Assembly: GCF_002158865.1 (NCBI RefSeq)
Contig: NZ_CP021455.1
Location: 2,356,001-2,420,000 of the forward strand
DNA length: 64,000 nucleotides
Reading direction: 5' to 3'
Origin: Comamonas serinivorans
GTDB taxonomy: Bacteria; Pseudomonadota; Gammaproteobacteria; Burkholderiales; Burkholderiaceae_C
This document shows, piece by piece, positions 8,994-18,174 of the stretch; positions within the stretch are counted from its first letter, which is position 1, and every line of letters begins with the position of its first letter. The notes beneath the pieces were generated by a model. That model was not told the DNA's origin. It saw only the letters and a list, made by a program, of their open reading frames with translations, and did no database searches. Both the position numbers and the translations under genes were made by a program.

Positions 8994-11900
8994 GTGCAAC
9001 GCTACGAGTTCAGCGATGGCAAATCGAACAAGTTCTGGCAGGTCAAGCAAGCCGGCAGCGAGCTGCACATCGCCTGGGGCAAGATCGGCACCGCCGGCCA
9101 GAGCCAGGTGAAGGGCTTCGACGACGAGTCCCAGGCGCAGGCCGCCCAGGCCAAGTTGGTGGCTGAGAAGACCAAAAAAGGCTATGTGCTGGCGGGCGCC
9201 GCTGCGGCCATGGCCCCCATGCCTCAGCCGGCACCGCCGCAGGTGGCCGCATCGGCCGACGCGCAGCACGAGGCACGAACCGCAGCGCCGGCGTCCACGG
9301 CGGCTGTGGCGACACGCGAGCCGCTCGACACGTCACCTGCGCCCGATTCGGCCTGCCCGGATGCCGATGTGGTGCCCGAGGCCGGCCCTGCAGCGCCGTT
9401 GGCTGCGGACATCGCCACAGTGGCGGATGCGTCCCATGCCCCGGACGCCCAACGGCAACTCAACGCCTGGCTGGCCGAACGCCGCGCCACACCCGGGTTC
9501 GACCAGCGCTTGCTGGCCGCCTGGCGTCAGCTGCTGACCGAGGTGGCGGCCGGAAACCTCTCGGTGCTCGACCCAGCCTTCGAGGCCCAGTCGAAGCATC
9601 GAATGGCCCCGGATGACGCGGCTGCACGCGCTTCGCTGAGCGCGCTGGCGCTGAAGATGCCGACCGCCGCCCAGTTGAAGAAGCGCTTTGCACTGGACGA
9701 CGCGGCTGCGCGCGTGATGCTCACCTGGCTGGAGCAATTCCGCCGCGGCGACGACCTGCAGACGTGGAGCGCGTCCATGCTGGTGCCCGTGGCGCAGGCG
9801 TTGCTGGCCGAACCGCGCCTGGCCGAAGCCGAGGCCGCCGCCGCGCACAGCCACGCCGCGCAGTGGGCCGATCTGGCACCTGGCGATGCCGCACAGCGCG
9901 ACGACGCCCGCTGGGGTGCTGGGGCTGAACGGGCCTTGCCCCTGTTTCACATCCCGGTCTGGCCCGATGCCGAGGCCGCGAGACGCGCGCTGAACGACCT
10001 GTTCAGACGCACCAACCTGGAGCGCTTCGATGCCGAGGCGTCTGACGACGACTTCGCGCCGGTCATCCAGCGGGTGCGCGAGCGGCAACGCTTGCACGAT
10101 CCGCTGGATGCCAAGGCTGGACTCGAGGCGGATGCCGAGGCGGACGCCGAGGCCGATGCCGTGTTGCTGGCCCTGTCGTTTGGCAACCATGTGCTGCTCG
10201 CACCCTGGCTCATCCATCGCGATGGCTTGCCCGGCTATGTGGTCCTGCTGCTGGAGGCCGCCCGCATCGTCGTTCACGACAACTGGCGCACCCGCCGATT
10301 CCACCTGACGCGCGGCACGGCGAACCTCGATCATCAGCTGGGCCTGCCGGTTCCCGGCCTGGCGTATGTGCGCGAACTGCTGCGCCAGGCCCCGGCGGAA
10401 ACCCGCGCCCAGTGCGAACAGCTGCTGCTGGCCGGGCTGCCCCGGGTGCCGGTGCCGCTTCGGCAGCACATGGCCATGCTGCTGCCCGAGTCGCAGGCGC
10501 TGGTGCAGGCGGTGCTGGCCGAGCCCGAGCTGGATTGGACCGAGGATGCCTGGCTGCTGCTGTCGTGCGAGCTGGACGAGGCGACGCGCGCCCGACTGGA
10601 ACCCCACCGCGGCCGCTGGAGTGGCTGGCTGGAGCGCAGGGCCTGGGTGTCCAACCTGGCGCGGGTGCATGCGGGGGCCGACGATGTCGGCACGCACCCC
10701 GATGCCCTGACGCAAGCCCTGGAAGCGGTCGACGGCAAGGAGCGCCAGCAGGCCATCGAGGTCTGCCAGGCGCGCGCGCCCCTGGCCATGCTGATCGCCG
10801 CCACGCGGGTGGCCTTGGGTGGCGGGCGCCAAGCGCCCCTGGCGCAAGGCATGGTGCGCAGCATGCTGGCGGACCTGGCGCCGGGGCTGGTGTTGGTCCG
10901 GCCGTGGTTGACGCCCGCGGCCTGGCGCTGGCTGCAGGTGCAGGCCCAGCCGCAGGCCGCCATCGCCCTGGCCGACGCCGCGGAGCTGCCGCCGGTGTTG
11001 GCCAACCCGCCCTGGCGCCAGAAGACCGCCAAGGCCGGCCGCACCGTGCTGACGCTGCAGGGCGGCACGGTGCCTGCCCCTGCGCTGAATTGGCCGGCCC
11101 CGTCCGAACCCGGCCATGCCGCCAAGGTGCTGACCGATCCCGCCAAGATGGCCAGCCTGCTGGCCGTGAGTCACCGCGACAAGGGACCACACCTGAGCGC
11201 CTGTGCTCAGGCCATTCGCGCAGGCGACATGACGGCCCTGCTGGCGGCCTGGCGCGAGGGGCGCGAGCAGGCCGTCAGCCGTGGCGAGCACACCTACCTG
11301 TTTGGCAACGACCTGCTGCGCCTGCCGCCCGAGGTGGGGGTGCCGTTCTGGAACGCCGTGGCCGGCGAGATCACGATCTGGTACTGGGACGACCTCATTG
11401 CGCACTGGGGTGAAGCCGCCTTGCCCGGGGTGCTGGCCCAGCTGCGCGCGTTTGCCGATGAGCGCGCCAACCACTGGCTGCACGTCGGGTCGACGGCGCT
11501 GGCCATCGACAGCGCCCGCATGGGCTTGCGGGCCAAGGCGCCGGCACAGCGCCTGTTGGGCCAGCAATGGTTGCTCGCGTGGCCGCGCCATGCCGCGGCC
11601 GGCCTGGTGCCCGTGGCCCTGGGGCCGGACGGGGCCGAGCAGGCCGACGCCGCGGCCGCGCTGCGCTTCATGGCGGCGCAGGCCGGTGCCGGCCTGCGTG
11701 AGCTGCTGCTGGCCCAGGCGGCCAGTCATGGCCACCCCGATGCGGAGCATGCCCTGGTGGCCGTTCTGGATGCGGACCCGCTGGCGCTGTACCCCGCCAA
11801 AATCGGCAAATTGCCTGACTTTTGGCAACCCCAGCAGTGGCAGCGCCCGGTGTTGGCAACCGGCCCGGGCGCCGGCAAGGGACTGCCCGATGCCGCCGTC

Positions 11901-13334
11901 GAGGCGCTGGGCCAGATGCTGAGTTTTCCGCGTCCGGCGGGCGCCTATGCCGGCCTTGGCCAGGTGATCGCGGCCTGCACGCGCGACTCCCTGTCCGCGT
12001 TCGCCTGGGACCTGTTCAGCGCCTGGCTGGCCGCCGGTGCGCCGGCCAAGGACAACTGGGCCTTCTCGGCCCTGGGCGTGCTGGGCGACGACCACGCCGT
12101 GCATCGCCTGGCGCCGCTCATGAAGGCCTGGCCCACCGAAGGCGGCAGCGCGCGTGCCAGCCTCGGCCTGCTGGTCATGAGCGAGCTCGGCAGCGACAGC
12201 GCGCTGCGCCTGGTGGCCGACCTGGGCGCCGAGAAAATGCCCAAGGGCATGCGCGCCAAGGCGCAGGCCGCCCTGCAGCAGGCGGCCGATGAGCGCGGCC
12301 TGAGCCTGGATGACCTGCAGGACCGCCTGGTGCCAGACCTGGGCCTGGACGACCGCGGCCAGACCACGCTGGACTACGGGCCGCGCCAGTTCCTGCTGTC
12401 CTTCGACGAGAACCTCAAGCCCTGGTTGCGCAAGCTCGAGGGCGGCAAGCCCGGCGCGCGCATCCGCAGCCTGCCAGCCCGCAATGCGGCCGACGACCCC
12501 GACCAGGCGCAGGCCGCCAGCGAACGGTACAAGGCCATCAAGGCCCAGACCGAGGGCGTGGCCAAGGTGCAGCGGGTCCGGCTGGAGCAGGCCATGGTCG
12601 CGGGCCGGCGCTGGAGCCGCGAGGACTTCGAAACCCTCTACGTGCGGCAGCCACTGCTGCGGCAGCTGGCCGCGCGCCTGATCTGGGGCATTTTTGCCGA
12701 CGAGACCGGAGGCGCCGATGCGCCCGCGGTTCAGGCCGGCAACGTGCGGGGCCGCCCCGAGCGCCTGCTGCAGGTCGTGCGGCTGGCAGACGATGGCGAG
12801 CTGAGCACGGCCGACGACGAGCCCTGGGATTGGCCCGAGGCGCAGACCCGGCCTGTGCGCGTGGGCATCGTCCACCCCCTGGAGCTGAGCGAGGCCGAGC
12901 GCGCGGCCTTTGGCCAGCTGCTGGCCGATTACGAGCTGATGCAGCCGTTCGAGCAACTGGCCCGCTGGCTGCAGCCCGCGGTGGCGCCCGATGGGCGCGC
13001 CGCGCTCGTCGGCCAGCTGACGGCGCCCGGCAGGCAGTACGCGCCGATGCGCCTGCTTGCCTTCAAGACCCGCGGCTGGAGCCTGCACAGCGACGACGGC
13101 TATGGCTTCAGTGGCGGCACCCGAGAACTGGGGCCGACCTGGCGCGTGCAGATCCGGGTCACGCCGGGCGTGGACACCTACGACCTGCGCAACGCGCCCC
13201 CGCAGACCCTGGCGGCCGTCGCGGTGTACGAGGCCGGCACAGCCCAGGGCAAGCCCGGCAGCGACGACTGGGCCCGCCTCGATGCCGTGGCGTTCAGCGA
13301 ATTCATGCGCGACATGGCGTACCTGACACTGTGA
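8994..13334 (+). CDS. Giant WGR and DUF4132 domain protein (MolR/YehI-like)
   Basis: A 1446-residue cytoplasmic protein. Residues 1-75 form a WGR domain (VQRYEFSDGKSNKFW, then HIAWGKIGTAGQ), followed by an alanine-rich linker. A long helical-repeat-like middle leads to a C-terminal DUF4132 domain ending with RGWSLHSDDGYGFSGG and the motif VDTYDLRN. Escherichia coli MolR/YehI has related architecture and no settled function. WGR domains in other proteins bind nucleic acid or PARP partners. The GTG at 8994 is chosen because AGGAGG lies eight bases upstream and the WGR fold begins immediately; the frame is open for 93 more codons upstream without similarity. A decayed copy follows. Confidence 0.88.
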   Translation: MQRYEFSDGKSNKFWQVKQAGSELHIAWGKIGTAGQSQVKGFDDESQAQAAQAKLVAEKTKKGYVLAGAAAAMAPMPQPAPPQVAASADAQHEARTAAPASTAAVATREPLDTSPAPDSACPDADVVPEAGPAAPLAADIATVADASHAPDAQRQLNAWLAERRATPGFDQRLLAAWRQLLTEVAAGNLSVLDPAFEAQSKHRMAPDDAAARASLSALALKMPTAAQLKKRFALDDAAARVMLTWLEQFRRGDDLQTWSASMLVPVAQALLAEPRLAEAEAAAAHSHAAQWADLAPGDAAQRDDARWGAGAERALPLFHIPVWPDAEAARRALNDLFRRTNLERFDAEASDDDFAPVIQRVRERQRLHDPLDAKAGLEADAEADAEADAVLLALSFGNHVLLAPWLIHRDGLPGYVVLLLEAARIVVHDNWRTRRFHLTRGTANLDHQLGLPVPGLAYVRELLRQAPAETRAQCEQLLLAGLPRVPVPLRQHMAMLLPESQALVQAVLAEPELDWTEDAWLLLSCELDEATRARLEPHRGRWSGWLERRAWVSNLARVHAGADDVGTHPDALTQALEAVDGKERQQAIEVCQARAPLAMLIAATRVALGGGRQAPLAQGMVRSMLADLAPGLVLVRPWLTPAAWRWLQVQAQPQAAIALADAAELPPVLANPPWRQKTAKAGRTVLTLQGGTVPAPALNWPAPSEPGHAAKVLTDPAKMASLLAVSHRDKGPHLSACAQAIRAGDMTALLAAWREGREQAVSRGEHTYLFGNDLLRLPPEVGVPFWNAVAGEITIWYWDDLIAHWGEAALPGVLAQLRAFADERANHWLHVGSTALAIDSARMGLRAKAPAQRLLGQQWLLAWPRHAAAGLVPVALGPDGAEQADAAAALRFMAAQAGAGLRELLLAQAASHGHPDAEHALVAVLDADPLALYPAKIGKLPDFWQPQQWQRPVLATGPGAGKGLPDAAVEALGQMLSFPRPAGAYAGLGQVIAACTRDSLSAFAWDLFSAWLAAGAPAKDNWAFSALGVLGDDHAVHRLAPLMKAWPTEGGSARASLGLLVMSELGSDSALRLVADLGAEKMPKGMRAKAQAALQQAADERGLSLDDLQDRLVPDLGLDDRGQTTLDYGPRQFLLSFDENLKPWLRKLEGGKPGARIRSLPARNAADDPDQAQAASERYKAIKAQTEGVAKVQRVRLEQAMVAGRRWSREDFETLYVRQPLLRQLAARLIWGIFADETGGADAPAVQAGNVRGRPERLLQVVRLADDGELSTADDEPWDWPEAQTRPVRVGIVHPLELSEAERAAFGQLLADYELMQPFEQLARWLQPAVAPDGRAALVGQLTAPGRQYAPMRLLAFKTRGWSLHSDDGYGFSGGTRELGPTWRVQIRVTPGVDTYDLRNAPPQTLAAVAVYEAGTAQGKPGSDDWARLDAVAFSEFMRDMAYLTL

Positions 13335-13356
13335 CCGAGGTTGCACAGGGTGATGT

Positions 13357-13409
13357 GCAGTATAGGTCAGTGCTCGTTTATTTTTGATCGGGATTGGGTT
13401 GATACTGGG
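13357..13409. repeat. Dispersed palindrome copy 2 (after DUF4132 gene)
   Basis: Runs from GCAGTATAGG to TTGATACTGGG, starting 23 bp after the DUF4132 stop. The inner arms are CTCGTTT and GATCGGG, so the inner dyad is degenerate. The outer AGTAT/ATACT pair is intact. Confidence 0.65.
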
Positions 13410-13477
13410 TAGATTTTGAGGAAACATTGCAGGCGGCCGTCGAACGACGCGAGCGGCACGAACAACAGGGAGGGCAC

Positions 13478-14323
13478 ATGCCACGGTATGCATTCAACGA
13501 CGGCAAGTCGAACAAGTTCTGGCAGATCGAGCAAGTCGGCAGCGAGCTGCACATCGCCTGGGGCAAGGTCGGCACCGCGGGCCAAAGCCAGGTGAAAGCC
13601 TTCGACAACGAGGCCAAGGCCGGTGCCGCCATGGCCAAGCTGCAGGCCGAAAAGACCGGCAAGGGCGATGTCGTCGAGGGCGAGGGCGGTGGGGTGACCG
13701 CCGATGCCCTGCCGGTGGCGGCACCGTCTGCGCCGCCGGCCCCACGCCAGGCCAAGCGCAAGGCGGGCACCACGTCGCATGCTGGCATGGAGGCCGCAAC
13801 GGAGGCCGCGATCGAAGTCCGGACCCATGGCGACGCTGCAGCACGCCATCCGCGTGGGCGTGCCCCATGCGCTGCACATCGGCGCCGAGGACCAGCAGGC
13901 CTTCAGCCAGATCTTTGCCGACTACGAGCTGCTGCAGCCGTTTGCGCAGCTGGGGCGCGACACCTATGCGCTGAGCGGGGCCGAGCGCCAGGGCACGGTG
14001 CTCTCGCGTTGGGTGGGCGTCACGGTGGCCAGCGGCCGCGTGATGGGGCTGCTCTCACGGGGCTGGTGGCGCGGGCATGCCCAGGACGGGGGCGGCATCT
14101 GGTACTTCAGCAAGCCCGTGGGCGATGGGCGGATGATCGAGCAGAGCCAGGCCCGGGCTTCATCGTGGCGGCCATGCAGGAGTTCGACACCCAGACGCTG
14201 GGCGAGGTGAAAGTCGGCGTGCCTTGGGGCGAGACGGGGGCCGGCCAGGTGCAACCCTGGCACGCGCTGGACGAGCTGACGACCAGCGAGCTGATTCGCG
14301 ACCTGGCGGGCTTGTCGGCGTGA
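13478..14323 (+). pseudogene. Decayed second WGR/DUF4132 gene
   Basis: Starts MPRYAFNDGKSNKFWQIEQVGSELHIAWGKVGTAGQSQVK, split here as MPRYAFNDGKSNKFW and HIAWGKVGTAGQ, nearly identical to the WGR domain of the upstream gene. After about 110 codons the frame shifts. The next frame reads HAIRVGVPHALHIG and FADYELLQPFAQL, which matches the start of the C-terminal DUF4132 region of the neighbour (FGQLLADYELMQPFEQL). Near 14155 it shifts back and ends FDTQTLGEV...LTTSELIRDLAGLSA. Roughly 1,100 middle residues are absent and two frameshifts are needed, so this is a deleted, frameshifted tandem duplicate. An AGGGAGGG ribosome site upstream still looks good, so the WGR fragment might be translated. 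Confidence 0.8.
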
Positions 14324-14422
14324 GTGCACCTGCGCGGTGCAAAACCAGCCGGCGTCGTCGCCCAGGCCGCGGAGGCGACGCGCGTTCTGGCGATAATCGC
14401 CCGCTGTTCGTTGTATTGCCGC

Positions 14423-15280
14423 ATGCGCTGGAAACCGTCCCCCTTCATCACCCTGAGTTGCACCGCGCACGCGGCGGCGCTGGCCGGGGTGTGTGCCATG
14501 CCGCAGCACTGGCCCTGGATGGCCGGCGCCGTGGCCGCCAACCAGCTGCTGCTGACCGGGGCTGGCCTGTGGCCTCGCAGCGACTGGCTGGGCGCCAACC
14601 TCACGCGTCTGCCGGCTGCAGCGGCCGCGCGCGGCGAGGTGGCCCTGACGTTTGACGACGGCCCCGACCCCGAGGTGACGCCCGAGGTGCTGGACCAGCT
14701 GGCGGCACAGGGCGCAACGGCCAGCTTTTTCTGCGTGGGGCAGCGCGTGCGCGAGCAGGCGCCCCTGGCGCGCCGCATCGCGGCGGCCGGCCACACCCTG
14801 GAAAACCACACCCAGACCCATCCGAACCACTTTGCGGCGCTGGGTCCGTCCGGCATGCGCGCGCAGATCCGCGATGCCCAGGCGTCGATCGCGGCGACTG
14901 TGGGGCGAGCGCCCCGTTTTTTCAGGGCCGTGGCGGGCTTGCGCAACCCCATGCTGGACCCCGTGCTGCAGACCGAAGGCCTGCTGCTCGCGCATTGGAC
15001 AAGGCGCGGCTTTGACACGCGTGACGCCGATGCCGAACGCGTGCTGACCCGCCTCACGCGGGGCTTGGCGGCGGGCGACGTGTTGCTGCTGCACGATGGC
15101 CACGCCCGGCGCGACGCGCAGGGGCGGCCCGTGGTGCTGACCCTGCTGCCACGGCTGCTGGCACGCCTGCGCGAAGCCGGCTTGAAGGCCGTCGCGCTGG
15201 ACCAGGCCGTGCCGCTGGGCCACGGGCCGAATCCCGCGCGACCCGCCGCAACCCTGCAAGATGCCCCCCGGAGACCATGA
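14423..15280 (+). CDS. Polysaccharide deacetylase family protein (NodB domain)
   Basis: A 285-residue protein with two N-terminal hydrophobic segments. The NodB homology domain follows, with TFDDGPD at residues 76-82 (catalytic base and metal aspartates) and HTQTHP at 129-134 (metal histidines). Such enzymes remove N- or O-acetyl groups from glycans, usually in the envelope. The ATG at 14423 is preferred over the longer frame because the membrane segment begins there. A GATAAT (14392-14397) lies upstream as a possible -10. Its stop overlaps the next gene's start (ATGA), placing it first in the lipid/polyene-type operon. Its substrate is unknown. Confidence 0.85.
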   Translation: MRWKPSPFITLSCTAHAAALAGVCAMPQHWPWMAGAVAANQLLLTGAGLWPRSDWLGANLTRLPAAAAARGEVALTFDDGPDPEVTPEVLDQLAAQGATASFFCVGQRVREQAPLARRIAAAGHTLENHTQTHPNHFAALGPSGMRAQIRDAQASIAATVGRAPRFFRAVAGLRNPMLDPVLQTEGLLLAHWTRRGFDTRDADAERVLTRLTRGLAAGDVLLLHDGHARRDAQGRPVVLTLLPRLLARLREAGLKAVALDQAVPLGHGPNPARPAATLQDAPRRP

Positions 15281-16053
15281 GCGCCGTCCCGCACCATTCC
15301 CGCGCTGCCCCCCGGGGGTATCGACAGCCCCTTCACCTGGCCCTGACCGAGCAGGCCAGCGACTGGTATCGCGCAGGCGGGCGTTTCGCGCACGGGTTTG
15401 CCAAGGGCAAGCTGGGGCGCGATCCGCTGTTCATCGACATGTTGCGGCACGGCATGTTCCCGGCCAAGGGCCGATTTTTGGACCTGGGTTGCGGGCAGGC
15501 GGTGTTCGCGGCCTGGTTGCTGGCCGCGCAGGCCCATGCCGACGCCGGCCGCTGGCCGGCCGACTGGCCGCCGCCGCCGCAGGTGACCCAGTTGCTGGGG
15601 CTGGAGCTCATGCCGTCGGACGTGGCGCGCGCCCATGCGGCGCTGGCGCAGTTTTCGCCGCGCATCGTCATCGAGCAAGGGGATGTGACGCAGGCGGCAT
15701 TTCCGGCCTGCGAGGTGGTGACCATCCTCGACGTGCTGCATTACTTCGACCACAACCGGCAGCGTGACGTGCTGACCCGCGTCCACCAGGCCCTGACGCC
15801 CGGTGGCGTGCTGGTGGCACGGGTGGGCGACGCGGCGGCGGGTTGGCGTTTCGAGTTGAGCCGCAAGGTTGACCAATGGGTCACCTTCGTGCGCGGCCAT
15901 GGCTGGTCGCAGCTGCACTGCCGCTCGGTGGCCGACTGGCAGGCGCTGTTGCAGGACATCGGGTTTGAGGTGCAGGTGATGGCCAGCGTTGGCGGGCCAC
16001 CCTTTGCCAACACATTTTTGGTGGCACGGCGCCCGCAAGGGGCCGTCGCGTGA
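15277..16053 (+). CDS. Class I SAM-dependent methyltransferase
   Basis: A 258-residue protein with the Rossmann methyltransferase glycine motif LDLGCGQAV at residues 68-76, an acidic strand end (LGLELMPSDVARA) and the motif IVIEQGDVTQAAF. The central VVTILDVLHYFD matches the post-II strand of class I enzymes. It overlaps the deacetylase stop by four bases and precedes the ketosynthase by 16 bp, so it is translated within the same operon. It may methylate an aromatic head group or lipid intermediate, as methyltransferases in aryl-polyene loci do; that is inference. Confidence 0.85.
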   Translation: MSAVPHHSRAAPRGYRQPLHLALTEQASDWYRAGGRFAHGFAKGKLGRDPLFIDMLRHGMFPAKGRFLDLGCGQAVFAAWLLAAQAHADAGRWPADWPPPPQVTQLLGLELMPSDVARAHAALAQFSPRIVIEQGDVTQAAFPACEVVTILDVLHYFDHNRQRDVLTRVHQALTPGGVLVARVGDAAAGWRFELSRKVDQWVTFVRGHGWSQLHCRSVADWQALLQDIGFEVQVMASVGGPPFANTFLVARRPQGAVA

Positions 16054-16069
16054 ACAGAGGGAGACAACC

Positions 16070-17269
16070 GTGGCGCGTGTGATTGCCTACACAGCGACGA
16101 GTGCTGTGGGCCAGGGCCGCAAGGCCTTGCTCGATGCCTTGATGCAGGGGCGCAGCGGCCTCCAGCCCTGCGATTTTCCGCAGGCGGAGATCGCCACCTG
16201 GATCGGTGCGGTCGAGGGCCTGGAGGCCGTGACGCTGCCGGCCGAGCTGGCCCCCTGGGATTGCCGCAACAACCGCCTGGCCTGGCTGGGCCTGCAGGCC
16301 GATGGCCTGCACGCGGCTGTGCAGCAGGCGGTGCAGGCCTTGGGCAGCGCGCGCGTCGGCCTGATCCTGGGCACCAGCACCTCGGGCATCCTGTCTGCCG
16401 AGCAGGCCTATCAGCACCGGGCGCCCGACTCGGGCGCCTTGCCGGCCTGGTTCGACTACCGGCGCACGCACGACACCGCGGCGCTCAGCGGCTTTGTGGC
16501 GGCCGTCCACGGCTTGACCGGGCCGGCGCTGACCATCTCCACAGCCTGTTCGTCGTCGGCCAAGGCCTTTGCGGCGGCCGACCGCTGGCTGCAGCAAGGC
16601 GTGGTCGATGCGGTGTTGGTTGGCGGAGTTGACAGCCTGTGCCTGACCACGCTCTATGGCTTCAGCTCGCTCGAGCTGACGTCCAGCCAGCCCTGCCGGC
16701 CGGGCGATGCCCACCGCGACGGCCTGTCGATCGGTGAAGCGGCGGCCTTTGCCCTGCTGATGCGCGATGGCGAGGACTTGGCGGGCGTCAAGGCCAGCGG
16801 CATGCGCCTGGCAGGCTGGGGCGAGTCGAGCGATGCGCACCACATGTCGGCACCACACCCCGAAGGTCTGGGCGCACGCATGGCCATGCAGGCCGCGCTG
16901 CGCAGCGCGGGCCTGTCCGCGGGCGACATCGATTACATCAACCTGCACGGCACGGCCACGCCGGCCAACGACCAGGCCGAAGGGGCAGCGGTGGCGGCTG
17001 TGCTGGGCACGGCGGTGAACTGCAGCTCCACCAAAGGCCTGACCGGCCATACGCTGGGCGCCGCGGGCGGGCTGGAGGCCGTGGTGTGCCTGTTGGCCCT
17101 GGAACAGGGACTGGTGCCGGCCACGGTGGGCTTGCAACAGCCCGACCCGGGCATCGCGCTGAAGCCGGCCCTGCGCAGCCGACGCATGCCCGTGCGCCAT
17201 GCAATGAGCAATTCGTTTGGCTTTGGCGGCAGCAACTGCAGCCTGATCGTGTCCCGGGAGGCCGCATGA
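16070..17269 (+). CDS. Beta-ketoacyl-ACP synthase (FabF-like)
   Basis: A 399-residue thiolase-fold condensing enzyme with the full Cys-His-His triad. The nucleophile is C160 in TACSSS, H293 lies in HGTATPAND, and H327 lies in KGLTGHTLGAAG. It joins malonyl-ACP to a growing acyl-ACP chain. The GTG at 16070 (VARVIAY) follows GAGGGAGA and begins the fold; a longer open frame upstream overlaps the methyltransferase and is disfavoured. It overlaps the next condensing-like gene (ATGA at 17266). This tandem pair is the hallmark of aryl-polyene and xanthomonadin-type loci. Confidence 0.92.
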   Translation: MARVIAYTATSAVGQGRKALLDALMQGRSGLQPCDFPQAEIATWIGAVEGLEAVTLPAELAPWDCRNNRLAWLGLQADGLHAAVQQAVQALGSARVGLILGTSTSGILSAEQAYQHRAPDSGALPAWFDYRRTHDTAALSGFVAAVHGLTGPALTISTACSSSAKAFAAADRWLQQGVVDAVLVGGVDSLCLTTLYGFSSLELTSSQPCRPGDAHRDGLSIGEAAAFALLMRDGEDLAGVKASGMRLAGWGESSDAHHMSAPHPEGLGARMAMQAALRSAGLSAGDIDYINLHGTATPANDQAEGAAVAAVLGTAVNCSSTKGLTGHTLGAAGGLEAVVCLLALEQGLVPATVGLQQPDPGIALKPALRSRRMPVRHAMSNSFGFGGSNCSLIVSREAA

Positions 17270-18174
17270 GCGTGCATGCCTTGCAGGCAGAGGTGTTGGG
17301 CGCTGGGGTGCTGGGCCCCGGCTTGGCCGATTGGAGGCAGTGGCAGGCCGTGGTGGCCGCCCCCCAGACCTGGACCGCCGCGCCCACGGTGCTGCCGGCT
17401 CCCAGCCTGCTGCCGCCGGCCGAGCGGCGGCGGGCCAGTCGCGTGGTGAAGGCCGCGCTCGAGGCCGGGACGCAGGCGGTGGCCCAGGCCGGCCTGGTCG
17501 CCAGCGAGCTGCCGGTGGTGTTCGCCAGCTCGGGCGGCGACGGGCACAACTGCCATGCGCTGTGCGAACTGCTGGCTGGCGACGACAAACAGATCTCGCC
17601 CACGCGTTTTCACAACTCGGTGCACAACGCGGCCTCGGGCTACTGGTCGATTGCGGCCCAGGCCATGGCGCCCGCGCAGGTGGTCGCGGCATTCGACGGC
17701 AGCTTCGCCATGGGCCTGCTGGAAGCTTTATCGCAAGTGCAGTATGCGGGTGTTCCCGTTTTGCTGATCGCCTGTGACAGCGAATACCCCGAGCCACTGC
17801 ACAGCACGCGGCCGATTGCCGACGTGTCGGCCCTGGCGCTGGTGCTGGGGCCGGTGGGCGACGCCCGGGCCACGGCCGCTGGTGCGCCCGCGACCCTGGG
17901 CCGCCTGCACCTGGATGCCTCGGCCGCCTGGGGCAGCACGCCGGCCACGGCGCTGCCGGGCGCCTGGCCGGCCGGCTTGTGCGCGCTGCCGGCGCAGCTG
18001 CCGCCATGGCGCGGCCTGAGCCTGCTGGCTGCGCTGGCCGGTGCGGCGGTTGGTGACCCCACCGGAGCCGAGCCGGCGGCGCGCACCCTGCACCTGCACG
18101 TCGACGACGGGCGCTCGCTGGCCGTGCGGCTGCGCGTCGGTCGGCCAGGCGATGAGGCGCCGGGATCGCCATGA
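17266..18174 (+). CDS. Beta-ketoacyl synthase-like partner (chain-length-factor type)
   Basis: A 302-residue protein of the ketosynthase N-terminal-like family found with aryl-polyene ketosynthases. It carries the family signature RFHNSVHNAASGYW and a later block ending CDSEYPEPL. The region equivalent to the active-site cysteine is FDGSFAMG, so it lacks the nucleophile and should act as the non-catalytic partner of the upstream ketosynthase. It overlaps genes on both sides by four bases, indicating coupled translation. A stretch at 17739-17788 resembles the dispersed palindrome, but the protein there shows no insertion. Confidence 0.85.
   Translation: MSVHALQAEVLGAGVLGPGLADWRQWQAVVAAPQTWTAAPTVLPAPSLLPPAERRRASRVVKAALEAGTQAVAQAGLVASELPVVFASSGGDGHNCHALCELLAGDDKQISPTRFHNSVHNAASGYWSIAAQAMAPAQVVAAFDGSFAMGLLEALSQVQYAGVPVLLIACDSEYPEPLHSTRPIADVSALALVLGPVGDARATAAGAPATLGRLHLDASAAWGSTPATALPGAWPAGLCALPAQLPPWRGLSLLAALAGAAVGDPTGAEPAARTLHLHVDDGRSLAVRLRVGRPGDEAPGSP

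Noticed and set aside
10110..10165. Short tandem GAxGCxGAG codon repeats in the DUF4132 gene
   Set aside because: A small in-frame Asp/Ala/Glu repeat (EADAEADAEADA) in a linker; ordinary low-complexity coding sequence.
9333..13493. 1386-codon minus-strand frame
   Set aside because: Antisense to the WGR/DUF4132 gene, Gln/His/Arg/Gly-rich and without similarity to any family I know.
17739..17788. Possible palindrome copy inside the ketosynthase-like partner gene
   Set aside because: The left half matches well (GCAGTATGCGGG, CCCGTTTT) and the length fits, but the protein there has normal family residues and no extra length, so it is probably chance.
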